64,000 nucleotides of DNA from Dehalococcoidia bacterium. GTDB lineage: Bacteria > Chloroflexota > Dehalococcoidia > Lucifugimonadales > SHYT01. The DNA lies in the NCBI GenBank assembly GCA_009692665.1, contig SHYT01000001.1:149378-213377 (forward strand). Reading direction: 5' to 3'. The position numbers were made by a program, and so were the translations under genes. Within the stretch, counting starts at the first letter, position 1, and each line of letters begins with the position of its first letter. Under the pieces are notes generated by a model that was not told the origin of the DNA, made no database searches, and saw only the letters and a list, made by a program, of their open reading frames with translations. Positions 1 through 8,347 of this stretch are shown in pieces.

Positions 1-529
1 CCGCCAGCGCGTCGGCATCGCCCAGGCCATCATGCACGAGCCACAAGTGCTCATTATGGACGAGCCAACAGTAGGTATCGACCCCATTCAGGTAGTGGAG
101 ACCCGCCAGCTCATTAAGACGCTTGGTGAGGAGCACACGATTTTGCTCAGCACCCACATCCTGCCGGAAGTGAGCATGGTCTGCGAGCGCGTGCTCATCA
201 TCCACGAGGGGCAGTTGGTGGCTGAAGACACGCCCAGCAATCTGGCCCATCGCCTGCGTGCAAGCGACCGTGTGGAAGTAGAAGTCCGCGGCCCGTCCGG
301 CGAGGTCACTACAGCCCTGCGCACTATCCAGGGCGTCACGAACGTGACGCGCACCGGAGGCGGCGACCTTGCCACCTACATGGTTGAGTTCCGCAGCGAT
401 GTTGACCCACGGGAGCAAATTGGCAAGCTCGTCATCACCAAGGGCTGGGGACTGCGCAAAATGAACCCGCTGGCCATGAGCCTTGAGGAAATCTTCCTGC
501 GGCTAACCGTTCGTGAGGAGGGAATCTAG
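1..529 (+). CDS. ABC transporter ATP-binding protein, 3' part
   Basis: The gene enters from the left edge, already inside the ABC signature region (RQRVGIAQA is readable from base 2), so only the last 175 or so residues are present. Walker B with the catalytic Glu (VLIMDEPTVGID) and the switch His (LLSTH) follow, then a C-terminal extension of about 90 residues that is typical of exporter-type ATPases of the GldA/NatA/CcmA kind. It would energise the permease encoded one base downstream. The ribosome site of that permease lies inside the end of this gene, so the two are co-translated. The family is certain; the substrate cannot be read from sequence. Confidence 0.95.
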   Translation, partial: RQRVGIAQAIMHEPQVLIMDEPTVGIDPIQVVETRQLIKTLGEEHTILLSTHILPEVSMVCERVLIIHEGQLVAEDTPSNLAHRLRASDRVEVEVRGPSGEVTTALRTIQGVTNVTRTGGGDLATYMVEFRSDVDPREQIGKLVITKGWGLRKMNPLAMSLEEIFLRLTVREEGI

Positions 530-530
530 C

Positions 531-1247
531 GTGCTCAGAAATACCCTGGCCATCACGTGGAAAGAGACAAAAACGTATTTCTCATCGCCGTACGCCTTCA
601 TTATTGCAGGCGTTTTCCTGGCACTGACCGGATACTTCTTTGTGCAGAGTATCAGTGGGCCGCTGCCGGAGGCATCCATTCGCAACTGGGCCTTGGGATC
701 CACAATCATTTTCGTGCTCTGGTCCCCGGTCCTGACTATGCGCCTCTTGGCGGAAGAGCAGAAACTTGGAACGCTGGAATTGCTGATGACCGCACCGGTT
801 CGCGATTCAGAGATTGTGATGGGCAAGTACCTGGCGGCGCTTCTCGTTCTCTTGAGCACGATGGTGCTCACGCTCTTCTACGTCGGCATGTTGATGTTTT
901 TCGGTGACCCAGATCTTGCTCCAATCTTTGTGGGCTATCTGGGACTGCTCCTCTACGGCGCGGCAACGCTCGCGGTGGGGTTGCTAGCCTCTTCCTTCTC
1001 GCCCAACCAGATTGTGAGCGCTGTGGTGGGTTTTGGCGTGCTGCTTCTGCTGACGCTCATTGCGCAAGCGGCGCCACTGACGCAAGGCCTTACCTCGCAA
1101 CTCCTGCAACAGATTTCTCTGACGGACCACTTTCTTGACTTTGCAAGAGGCATCATAGACAGCCACAACATCGTGTACTTTGTCGTTTTTACCGCGCTCA
1201 TGCTGTTCCTGACTTCTCGAAACCTTGAGTCGCGGCGGTGGAGGTAG
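531..1247 (+). CDS. ABC-2 type permease, GldF-like
   Basis: This 238-residue protein has about six hydrophobic segments and an early cytoplasmic loop, the layout of ABC-2 permeases such as GldF or NosY. I take the GTG at 531 because GAGGAGGGA lies 7 to 15 bases upstream; an in-frame GTG at 513 has no such site. It follows the ATPase stop by one base and ends one base before the start of the GldG-like gene, so ATPase, permease and auxiliary protein form a tight operon. In gliding Bacteroidetes the three-part complex supports motility, but Chloroflexi and many others carry it without gliding, so the transported cargo is unknown. Confidence 0.92.
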   Translation: MLRNTLAITWKETKTYFSSPYAFIIAGVFLALTGYFFVQSISGPLPEASIRNWALGSTIIFVLWSPVLTMRLLAEEQKLGTLELLMTAPVRDSEIVMGKYLAALLVLLSTMVLTLFYVGMLMFFGDPDLAPIFVGYLGLLLYGAATLAVGLLASSFSPNQIVSAVVGFGVLLLLTLIAQAAPLTQGLTSQLLQQISLTDHFLDFARGIIDSHNIVYFVVFTALMLFLTSRNLESRRWR

Positions 1248-1248
1248 C

Positions 1249-2913
1249 ATGGCGCGCGAACGCACCACAACCGAATCCGCTCCTGGAGCGGGACCTCTGG
1301 GCCGCATCCAGCGCACACTCCGAGACATTGCTATTGTGCTTGCCATCATCGGCGGCGTTGGTGTCGTTGGCGGTTTCGGCATCTTCATCGCCATACCGGA
1401 ACTCCGGCGCTTCGCGGTGTACACCATGGCCGTTGGCGCTATCTTCCTGCTGCTGGCAGTCGCCTCGTCCTTTGTACAGGTGCGGAGTGCGCTCGTTGGC
1501 CGCCGTGGCCGGTACACTACCAACGCCATCGTCATCATTGCTTTGTTCATAGCCATCACTGTGCTGATCAGCCTGATCAGCTTCCTGAACCCCAAACGGT
1601 TAGATTTGACTGCTACCAAGCAATTCACACTCGCGCCGCAAACGGTGAAAGTCCTCGGCGAACTTAAGGAACCCGTCAAAGCAATCGCATTCTTCATCCC
1701 AAATGCAGAAAGCCAAATTGCTGATAGGCAGCGCACAGATGACTTCTTCTTTGAATTCAGCCGCCGCGCCAAAACCAAGTTCACCTACCGCTTCGTAGAC
1801 CCGGAAGCTGACCCGTCCACTGCAAAGCTATACAACATCAGCAACTACCCCAGCATCGTTTTTGAGGGGCAGGAGTCAAAGCGCCGGCAGCTTATTGCGG
1901 TACCGCCGGTCACAGAACAGGATCTGACCAGCGCTCTTATTACCGTTACCGATCCAGCCAAGCAGAAGGTGGTGTACTTCCTAACCGGTCATGGCGAGAA
2001 AGACTCTGCGGACACCACAGAAGGGAATTTCGCCTTCGGAGTTGCCAGCCGTGGCATCCTGGGGGACAACTATCAGATCAGGACTGTCAACCTCTTTAAA
2101 GAGAAGAAGATGCCTGGTGACGTCGCGCTCCTCGTCATTGCAGGCCCGGTGAGGGATCTCTTGACTGACGAGGTTCCGCTCTTATCTGACTGGCTTAAAA
2201 ATGGTGGCCGGGCCATCTTCCTGATGGACCCCAATCCGCCCGAAAGTTTCACGCAAGTCCTGGCCCAGTGGGGCGTGCGGCTCCCTGCAGGGGCTGTAGT
2301 AGACCTTGCAAGTTCTGTATCCGGTGACCCGCGCACCATCCTGGTGCAACGCGGGGAATACGGTTCGTCGCCAATCACCACGCCGCTAGACGCCACCTTC
2401 TATCCACTGGCTACCGCGGTATCGAAGCTCGATGAATATAAGAAGGATCCGCGAAAGCAGCCACCCTGGGTTCGGTACACGCCGGTCATCTTGGCCTCGC
2501 CTACGAGTTGGGTCACAACCGACCCGGAGCGAAACACCTTTAACCCGGCAAAGGATACGCAAGGGCCGCTTATTCTTGGAATGATCGTGGAGGCGACATC
2601 CACCATCGATGTTGAACCGCCTCAGCCCAGCCAAAACGATACGCAGAAGGTCACGCGCCTGGTCATTATTGGCGATTCGGACTTTGCATCAAACAAGTAC
2701 TTCCACGCCTACAACAATGGAGACCTGCTGGTCAACGCGGTGAACTGGCTGGCGCAAGACTATTCGCTCATCTCCATTCGTCCCAAGCCCACTGTGTTTC
2801 GTCAGCTCGTGCTGACCCGGCAAGAATTTGGGTTTATTAGGTATTCCATTTGGTTCTTCCTGCCGTCAATCGTGGCTCTTGGCGCACTGGTTGCCTGGTG
2901 GCGGCGCCGGTAA
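1249..2913 (+). CDS. GldG-like ABC transporter auxiliary protein
   Basis: The 554-residue product has two N-terminal membrane segments (roughly residues 30-55 and 60-80), a third near residue 100, a large extracytoplasmic domain of the ABC-type auxiliary family, and a final C-terminal membrane helix ending in WWRRR. A start at ATG 1249 is supported by GGTGGAGG just upstream; a TTG 24 bases earlier is in frame but weaker. The domain contains the family's typical stretch VVYFLTGHGEKD and a late VIIGDSDFASNKYF motif. It follows the permease with a one-base gap. It probably scaffolds the transporter at the membrane; the substrate is unknown. Confidence 0.9.
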   Translation: MARERTTTESAPGAGPLGRIQRTLRDIAIVLAIIGGVGVVGGFGIFIAIPELRRFAVYTMAVGAIFLLLAVASSFVQVRSALVGRRGRYTTNAIVIIALFIAITVLISLISFLNPKRLDLTATKQFTLAPQTVKVLGELKEPVKAIAFFIPNAESQIADRQRTDDFFFEFSRRAKTKFTYRFVDPEADPSTAKLYNISNYPSIVFEGQESKRRQLIAVPPVTEQDLTSALITVTDPAKQKVVYFLTGHGEKDSADTTEGNFAFGVASRGILGDNYQIRTVNLFKEKKMPGDVALLVIAGPVRDLLTDEVPLLSDWLKNGGRAIFLMDPNPPESFTQVLAQWGVRLPAGAVVDLASSVSGDPRTILVQRGEYGSSPITTPLDATFYPLATAVSKLDEYKKDPRKQPPWVRYTPVILASPTSWVTTDPERNTFNPAKDTQGPLILGMIVEATSTIDVEPPQPSQNDTQKVTRLVIIGDSDFASNKYFHAYNNGDLLVNAVNWLAQDYSLISIRPKPTVFRQLVLTRQEFGFIRYSIWFFLPSIVALGALVAWWRRR

Positions 2914-3016
2914 GCTTGTTGAACCTTGCTTTCCCAAAGTGCGTAGGTGTTAATGGAAGTGCCGGTGGCTACGTACCTACCAGCACAATACAAATCCAAA
3001 GTGAGCGTGCAACGCC

Positions 3017-4024
3017 ATGAGTATCCGCACTACCTTCGTACTCCTCATGTTCCTCAGCGTGGTGGCTGGCTATTTCATGCTGGCCAACTTCCGTAGCTCG
3101 GCCTCTACTGAGCCGACCACGCCCTGGTTCTATACCACCAACATGGATGACATTCGCAGCATCCGCTTCACCACAAGCGATAACAAGGCCATTGGCTTCT
3201 TGCAAGACCAGGACAAGGCCTGGAGGTTTGATGACCAGTTTTCGATGCAGGTGGACTACGCGCGATGGGGCGGTGTCACGCTCCTGCTGAGCGGGCCCCG
3301 GTCGCGCCGCGCCCTCTTCCCCAAGGTGGAGGACCCGGAACAGTTTGGCCTGAACCAACTTTTCTTGAAAATCGACGTCACACTCACCGGCAATCGTAAC
3401 GTGACTGTTGGCCTTGGAGACAAAACCCCTGACCAGCTTAACTACTATATTGTTCAGGAAGGAAATCCCGCCCTGTATCTTATTGACGGCACATGGGGCG
3501 ATGTCTTAGCCAGACTCACATCTGAACCGCCGTTTCCCGCCTGGTACTACAAAATTGATCCAACAAAAGTGCTGTTCTTGAAAGTCACCCATCAGGGCCA
3601 GGACCAGTCATTCCGGCTTGAGCGCTTCCTTGGGGAGGGCGATGTCTGGCGGTTCGTAGGCGCAGATGGCGATGTGGTGGACAGCACGCGCTGGAACAAA
3701 GAAATCAAGCCCGGCCTTGGAGGTCCATCAACCTTCACACTCGTGAAGAAGGGCGTTGATGGCCGGGCGAAGTACGGCTTGGATGCCTCAAAAAGTTCCA
3801 TCAATGTCGAATATCAGCCTCCCAATGAGCCGGACCAAGAGGACCCTGACGCTGAACTCCGTCGGACTATCGATTTGCGCATCGGAAGCCTCACTCCAGA
3901 TGGCAAAATGTACTATGCACAGCCTAGTGGGCAGGACTACGTGGTATCCGTCGATAAGGATTGGGTGGACAACTTCACCAAGCTAGTCACCACCCCGCCC
4001 GTCAAACCAGCCGGCGCAAAATAG
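3017..4024 (+). CDS. DUF4340 domain protein
   Basis: A 335-residue protein with one N-terminal membrane anchor (residues 5-25, TFVLLMFLSVVAGYFML) and a long extracytoplasmic beta-rich domain. The DUF4340 family is commonly encoded right after GldG-like genes, as here, and is thought to work with that transporter. The gap to the upstream gene is 103 bases, so it may have its own promoter or be read through. The ATG at 3017 is the first start before the anchor. No catalytic motif is visible. Assignment rests on position and overall pattern, so it is less certain than its neighbours. Confidence 0.8.
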   Translation: MSIRTTFVLLMFLSVVAGYFMLANFRSSASTEPTTPWFYTTNMDDIRSIRFTTSDNKAIGFLQDQDKAWRFDDQFSMQVDYARWGGVTLLLSGPRSRRALFPKVEDPEQFGLNQLFLKIDVTLTGNRNVTVGLGDKTPDQLNYYIVQEGNPALYLIDGTWGDVLARLTSEPPFPAWYYKIDPTKVLFLKVTHQGQDQSFRLERFLGEGDVWRFVGADGDVVDSTRWNKEIKPGLGGPSTFTLVKKGVDGRAKYGLDASKSSINVEYQPPNEPDQEDPDAELRRTIDLRIGSLTPDGKMYYAQPSGQDYVVSVDKDWVDNFTKLVTTPPVKPAGAK

Positions 4025-4090
4025 CCCTGATAGCTCAACCACGCACGCGCCGCCTCTCCTAGTGGGAAGTGGCATGGTACGCTTTTCAGC

Positions 4091-5146
4091 ATGAGCGCTA
4101 TGCACACCAGTGACTTTGATTACCGGCTGCCCCTAGAATTTATCGCGCAAACGCCCATGGAGCCACGTGACTACTCGCGGCTCCTGGTGCTGGACCGTGT
4201 CACTGGCGCCATCTCGCACCGCCGGCACTTCTACGAACTCGCTCAACTGCTCCAGCCTGGCGATCTGCTCGTCCTGAACCAGAGCCGTGTCTTGCCGGCG
4301 CGTCTGTACGGCATCCGGCTGGATAGCAAACGGCCCGTTGAGCTCCTGCTGCTTAAGCGACTGGCGCCGGGACTGTGGCAATGCATAGGGAAGCCTGGTC
4401 GCAGACTTACAGCGGGCGCACGCCTATTGCTCCGGAAAGACACCTATGAAACCGAGGCACTGGTGGAGTCTGTCGATACTGACGGACTCCGCACGGTGTG
4501 CTTTATAGACGAGCATGCTCTTGAGTACATTGGCCACGCGCCGCTGCCTCCATACATTCACGAGCAATTGGCGGATCCCTCTCGCTACCAAACGGTGTAT
4601 GCGCGGGAGCCAGGCAGTGCTGCCGCACCCACCGCAGGGCTCCACTTCACTCCATCCCTGCTGCAGACCCTTCTTAATATGGGTGTGGAGCAGGCCTTTG
4701 TAACCTTGCATGTAGGCCTTGACACGTTTAAGCCTGTGCACGAAGAAGATCCAACGCAGCACGCCATCCACACCGAATTCTGGGAACTCAGCGCTGAAAC
4801 TGCCCGCCTGCTCAACAAAGCACGTTCGGAGCACCGCCGGATCATCGCTGTCGGCACAACAAGCGTGCGCGTGCTGGAGCAGGCCGCCCAGCTTGCGGCA
4901 TCGCAGGCGGGCAATAGTGCATGGGAGTTTGCTCAGGCATCCGGCTGGGCTGACCTGTTCATTTTGCCGGGTTACCGCTTTCTTGCCGTGGACGCAATGG
5001 TAACTAACTTCCACTTGCCGCGCTCTACCCTCTTAATGCTGGTGAGCGCGTTCGCCGGACGAGAACGCATTGTGCGTGCGTATGAGGAAGCAATCGCCCA
5101 GCGCTACCGCTTCTACAGCTTCGGGGATGCAATGCTGATTGTGTAA
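4091..5146 (+). CDS. queA: S-adenosylmethionine:tRNA ribosyltransferase-isomerase
   Basis: QueA transfers and isomerises the ribose of S-adenosylmethionine onto 7-aminomethyl-deazaguanine in tRNA, giving epoxyqueuosine in the wobble position. The 351-residue length and conserved blocks are those of the family: FDYRLPLEFIAQTP at the N-terminus, LLVLNQSRVLPARLYG, PTAGLHFTPSLL, HVGLDTFKPV, and the C-terminal TNFHLPRSTLLMLVSAFAG and YRFYSFGDAMLI. ATG 4091 is used; ATG 4100 is an alternative. It stands alone, with no tgt next to it in this window. Confidence 0.97.
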   Translation: MSAMHTSDFDYRLPLEFIAQTPMEPRDYSRLLVLDRVTGAISHRRHFYELAQLLQPGDLLVLNQSRVLPARLYGIRLDSKRPVELLLLKRLAPGLWQCIGKPGRRLTAGARLLLRKDTYETEALVESVDTDGLRTVCFIDEHALEYIGHAPLPPYIHEQLADPSRYQTVYAREPGSAAAPTAGLHFTPSLLQTLLNMGVEQAFVTLHVGLDTFKPVHEEDPTQHAIHTEFWELSAETARLLNKARSEHRRIIAVGTTSVRVLEQAAQLAASQAGNSAWEFAQASGWADLFILPGYRFLAVDAMVTNFHLPRSTLLMLVSAFAGRERIVRAYEEAIAQRYRFYSFGDAMLIV

Positions 5147-5180
5147 ACTCAGCCATAACGCAAGTATTAGGGGGCTCGGA

Positions 5181-5698
5181 ATGCCGACTGATTTCCTACG
5201 CGCAGTGAGGGCCCGGAATGCACGGATCGCGGCGAGTGTCACGGCGACACGGGGACAAGGCCCCGGCGCGGTAAAAGCCGCTCGTCTTTTCTTGTCCACC
5301 CTGGATTTGCGCCCATTTGGCGAAAGCAGACTTACTGTATTTCGGACGCGACTCGATAAGGCAACAGACGAGCTTAAGATAGCCTTGCCGCGAACCGCCA
5401 GAAGTTGGGGATTAGCAAGGAAGTTGCTAACCATCTTTCTTCGCGACGCACTTTATACGACATACCTATGCGATGAGTTCCACCTAAGTGCTGCCGAGAA
5501 GTGCCTTTGGACTCGATAACTGGGAAGCGCCTTCGGAAAATCGCAGGTCGGGGTGAGCTTCCCCGTTGGAAGGGGGTAAAGCACCTTACTCCGGACGCAA
5601 GTGATCAATACCAAGACTACGCGAAAAATCTCGCGCAGCCTTCCCACTATGCTCGGGTTCACTTAGACACTTACTGGTGGGGTGAACGCGCAAGCTGA
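5181..5698 (+). pseudogene. Frameshifted conserved hypothetical gene
   Basis: Two overlapping frames read as one protein. From ATG 5181 the first frame runs to a TAA at 5517 (WGLARKLLTIFLRDALYTTYLCDEF...AEKC). The second frame picks up at about 5501 with VPLDSITGKRLRKIAGRGELPRWKGVKHL and ends at 5698 with ARVHLDTYWWGE. I recall intact bacterial homologues of about 150-190 residues in which the two halves are continuous (..LEVPLDS..., GRG.LPRW.G.KHLTP, ARVHLD). A single missing base near 5500 explains the break. The function of the family is unknown to me. It could be a real frameshift or a sequencing error. Confidence 0.7.
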
Positions 5699-5705
5699 TG
5701 GGTGC

Positions 5706-5711
5706 TATACT
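5706..5711 (+). promoter_or_regulatory. Candidate -10 box (TATACT) for the 40-residue zinc ribbon
   Basis: TATACT lies 12 bases before the ATG at 5723, so a transcript starting 6-8 bases after the box would be nearly leaderless. No clear -35 and no ribosome site are seen. The same hexamer sits in a similar place before the small gene at 36110. Confidence 0.35.
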
Positions 5712-5722
5712 TTCCAAAAAAA

Positions 5723-5845
5723 ATGCATACTCCTCGCGCGGACAAACCGTTTCTCTGCGATATCTGCGGCTCTAAGATGGCCAGTGTCCACTGTAAACTG
5801 CGTTGCCCCAACTGCGGCTATACCAGAGACTGCGCCGATCCATAG
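5723..5845 (+). CDS. 40-residue zinc-ribbon protein
   Basis: ATG 5723 opens a 40-codon frame that is easy to miss because of its size. It carries CDIC at residues 12-15 and CPNC at 28-31, plus H23, C24 and C37, with the ending CGYTRDCADP. I recognise the pattern C..CG.....HCK..C.NCGYTRDC.DP from very short conserved proteins in Chloroflexi, Thermus and Actinobacteria, where it is usually left as hypothetical. It most likely folds as a single zinc ribbon; partner and role are unknown. No ribosome site precedes it, but a TATACT box 12 bases upstream suggests a near-leaderless message. Confidence 0.7.
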   Translation: MHTPRADKPFLCDICGSKMASVHCKLRCPNCGYTRDCADP

Positions 5846-6401
5846 ACACTCGGCGGCTACGAATCTCCAACGATGCTTCCATCAGCTTCACACGTTATTG
5901 CTGTTCACCGCACGATAGACAGCGAACCCTTGCGCCCACTGGCTCGCGGCGGCATGCTAGATGTGGGTGCGTCCAGCATGCGGACCACGTAGAGAAGAGC
6001 AATCAGAGGCCAATCAGGAAGCCGAAGGGCAATCGATGCAGGCGGAGAAAACCCTTGAAGAAACCAGGAGACAGAACTCACTGGCGGTCGCCGCAGACCA
6101 AGCCGTCACAACTCAGTATGCTGTCGCGCCCTTAACATGTGATCCAATGCAGCCCAGTTGTGACAAGATGCTTGCATCTAAAACCATGCCGCAAGGTCGT
6201 GGCGACACAATACGCAAACATTCGTAGTTACCCAGATTGGGGCGAAACAGATTCCGTCACTATGGGCGCACAGGAAAGCAGTCGTGGCTGCTAGTTTTAG
6301 GACAGCACCAATACCAGCGAACGGTACGTATCAGCTACCTTCTAATCTCTTAGAACCCTTGCCGTACAATCACATGTAGGCTGTTCTGAGGAGATATATG
6401 C
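5846..6401 (+). other. Gene-poor stretch before cinA
   Basis: I see no convincing gene here. Open frames exist but are rich in Arg, His and Cys, lack ribosome sites and match nothing I recognise. The last 20 bases hold the cinA ribosome site (GAGGAG at 6388-6393). Confidence 0.6.
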
Positions 6402-7649
6402 ATGCACGCCGAGATCTTTGCCATTGGCACAGAGTTGCTTATGGGCGAAATCGTGGACACGAATTCCGCATACATGGCTACACGCCTGCCAGCCCTTGGC
6501 ATTGAGCTTCGCCAAATCAGAGCCCTTGGCGATGACCTGGGAATGCTCACCGATGCGTTTCGCTCCGCATGGCAGCGGTCTGAATTGGTGCTTGCCACTG
6601 GTGGCCTTGGTCCCACACAAGACGACCTCACCCGCGAGGCGATAGCCCAAGCACTGGGTGAGCCGTTGACAATCGACTCTGCCCTCAAGGCGGAGCAAGA
6701 GGCGTACTGGTCCTCCCGGCGGCTGGCCATGCCGCCGTCTAACCTCCGACAGTCTGTGCTTATCCCCTCCGCGGTGCCAATTCCCAACCCGCACGGAAGC
6801 GCGCCGGGATGGTGGGTGGAAAAGAACGGCCACGTCATCGTCTCCATGCCGGGCGTGCCGCATGAGTTTTATCAGATGTGGCAAGACCAGGTGGTGCCCA
6901 GGCTGCTCAAAATGCCGCGCGGACATCTCTTGATATCGCGCACCATCAAGACTTTCGGCCAGAGCGAATCAGCTATGGATGACACGCTGCATCACCTCTT
7001 CGGCAAGGAAAATCCCTACCTGGGTATCTACGCTAAGCCGGACGGCATCCACCTCCGCATCATCGCCAAGGCACGCAATAAAGAAGAGGGCAAGCGTTTG
7101 ATAGAACCCGTGGAACAGGAGATCGAGCGACTAATTCCTGATCTCATCTGGGGCTATGATGATCAGACCCCAGAAGAACGTGTTGGCGAGGCCCTACGCC
7201 GAACCAAGACTTCCCTAGCCACAATGGAGTCCTGCACCAGCGGGCTGCTGGCAAGCACAATCACGGATGTGCCTGGCAGTTCTGACTATTTTCGCGGTGG
7301 CTTCGTCACCTATACCAATGAGGTGAAAATCGCTCAAGGTGTACCAGCGCCGCTTATAGCGCAATACGGAGCAGTCAGCACACAGGTGGCTGAAGCTATG
7401 GCGCAAGCCGCCCGAACAAATATAGGTGCTGACTTTGGCGTTGGCGTCACCGGCGTTGCAGGGCCCGGTGAAAGTGAAGGCAAGCCACCTGGGACGGTGT
7501 ACATCGGTTTAGCGTGGAAAGGCGGTGCGCGGTCGATTACAGCGCGGCTGCGATTTGACCGCCAGCTCATCAAGCGCCGCTCCGTAACGCAAGCGCTCCT
7601 TGAATTGCGCCGCCTCATCAACGAGGTCCATCATGAGAGGCTCACATGA
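6402..7649 (+). CDS. cinA: CinA family protein, NMN deamidase
   Basis: The 415-residue protein has both CinA domains. Residues 1-170 are the molybdopterin-binding-like domain (AEIFAIGTELLMGEIVDTN, ATGGLGPTQDD). From about residue 255 comes the nicotinamide mononucleotide amidohydrolase domain (TMESCTSGLL, GSSDYFRGGFVTYTNE, VGVTGVAGPGE, GTVYIGLAW). The enzyme recycles NMN to nicotinate mononucleotide and is linked to competence in some bacteria, although dprA in this window is broken. Start ATG 6402 has GAGGAG eight bases upstream. The stop overlaps the start of a small membrane gene (ATGA), so the two are coupled. Confidence 0.96.
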   Translation: MHAEIFAIGTELLMGEIVDTNSAYMATRLPALGIELRQIRALGDDLGMLTDAFRSAWQRSELVLATGGLGPTQDDLTREAIAQALGEPLTIDSALKAEQEAYWSSRRLAMPPSNLRQSVLIPSAVPIPNPHGSAPGWWVEKNGHVIVSMPGVPHEFYQMWQDQVVPRLLKMPRGHLLISRTIKTFGQSESAMDDTLHHLFGKENPYLGIYAKPDGIHLRIIAKARNKEEGKRLIEPVEQEIERLIPDLIWGYDDQTPEERVGEALRRTKTSLATMESCTSGLLASTITDVPGSSDYFRGGFVTYTNEVKIAQGVPAPLIAQYGAVSTQVAEAMAQAARTNIGADFGVGVTGVAGPGESEGKPPGTVYIGLAWKGGARSITARLRFDRQLIKRRSVTQALLELRRLINEVHHERLT

Positions 7650-7852
7650 GAGGAAAAGAAGCTGTAGTGCGTCGATTGGCGCTGGGTGCTTTCTTCATTG
7701 TCCCGCTCGTTTTGGCGTTTGCTATCTTCTTTACAGCGGTAGCGGCGAAAGCCGTGCAGCAGGGTTCCGCGCCTGGCCCAGACTCCCCTGCCCAGCAAAC
7801 ATCCCTGACTGGCTGGCAGCAAACAGCCCTCTGGCTCTGCCCGCTTCACTAG
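7646..7852 (+). CDS. Small single-pass membrane protein
   Basis: A 68-residue frame begins in the ATGA overlap with the cinA stop, which favours real translation by coupling. It has basic N-terminal residues (RGKEAVVRR), a hydrophobic helix at about 11-35 (LALGAFFIVPLVLAFAIFFTAVAA) and a Gln/Pro-rich tail of 30 residues. It could be a membrane-anchored peptide or a signal sequence with a short secreted part. I do not recognise it. A strong terminator follows 20 bases after its stop. Confidence 0.5.
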   Translation: MRGKEAVVRRLALGAFFIVPLVLAFAIFFTAVAAKAVQQGSAPGPDSPAQQTSLTGWQQTALWLCPLH

Positions 7853-7872
7853 CAAGTCGCAGCGGCTCAGCC

Positions 7873-7913
7873 AACAAGAACGAGGCCGCGATAATCGCGG
7901 CCTCGTTCTTGTT
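7873..7913. terminator. Bidirectional terminator, 20-bp perfect stem
   Basis: The arms 7873-7892 and 7894-7913 are perfect reverse complements around a single base, and both flanks are A/T-rich (AACAAGAA / TTCTTGTT). It lies between the cinA operon and the convergent small membrane gene at 7940, so it can serve both. Confidence 0.85.
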
Positions 7914-7939
7914 CATTCAGACACCGTCGAGAAGCCTAC

Positions 7940-8209
7940 CTAGTTGGATCCACGCCTCGGCTCTTTCTCGTAACCCGTGCCCATCAGCTCGATAATAGTG
8001 TTCAGCGTGAGAATGGAGCTAAAAGCCAGCAGAAAGCCATACCACGCCTGCATACCACCACGCCTGGTCATATCGTGTTCCAGAAATATGCTCATGACAA
8101 TGGGCAGAGCGTAAAAGAAGGCGAAAACAATCGCGTTAACAAGCATGTAGCGTGTCAGAGACCCACGGCTCTTACGAAGAAACCGGTAAATCCGGAACCG
8201 CAAAGACAT
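7940..8209 (-). CDS. Small two-helix membrane protein
   Basis: I read this as 89 residues from the ATG at 8209, preceded by a GGGGGGT stretch; an ATG six codons upstream is the alternative. A basic start (LRFRIYRFLRK) is followed by two hydrophobic helices near residues 22-43 and 56-76 and a charged tail (EKEPRRGSN). Not recognised. It sits between folD, on the same strand 138 bases upstream, and the shared terminator. Confidence 0.6.
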   Translation of the reverse strand: MSLRFRIYRFLRKSRGSLTRYMLVNAIVFAFFYALPIVMSIFLEHDMTRRGGMQAWYGFLLAFSSILTLNTIIELMGTGYEKEPRRGSN

Positions 8210-8347
8210 AGACCCCCCAGTATCCACATCAGGCTCTAAGGCCAGCCCATGCTATTGTATCGAGCTTGTGAGCAAGGTCAAGATGCTGCGCGTCGTTCAG
8301 TTTCGGAAGATGGAGTACCCCATTTAGCACACCAAACCAGCAGCCAG

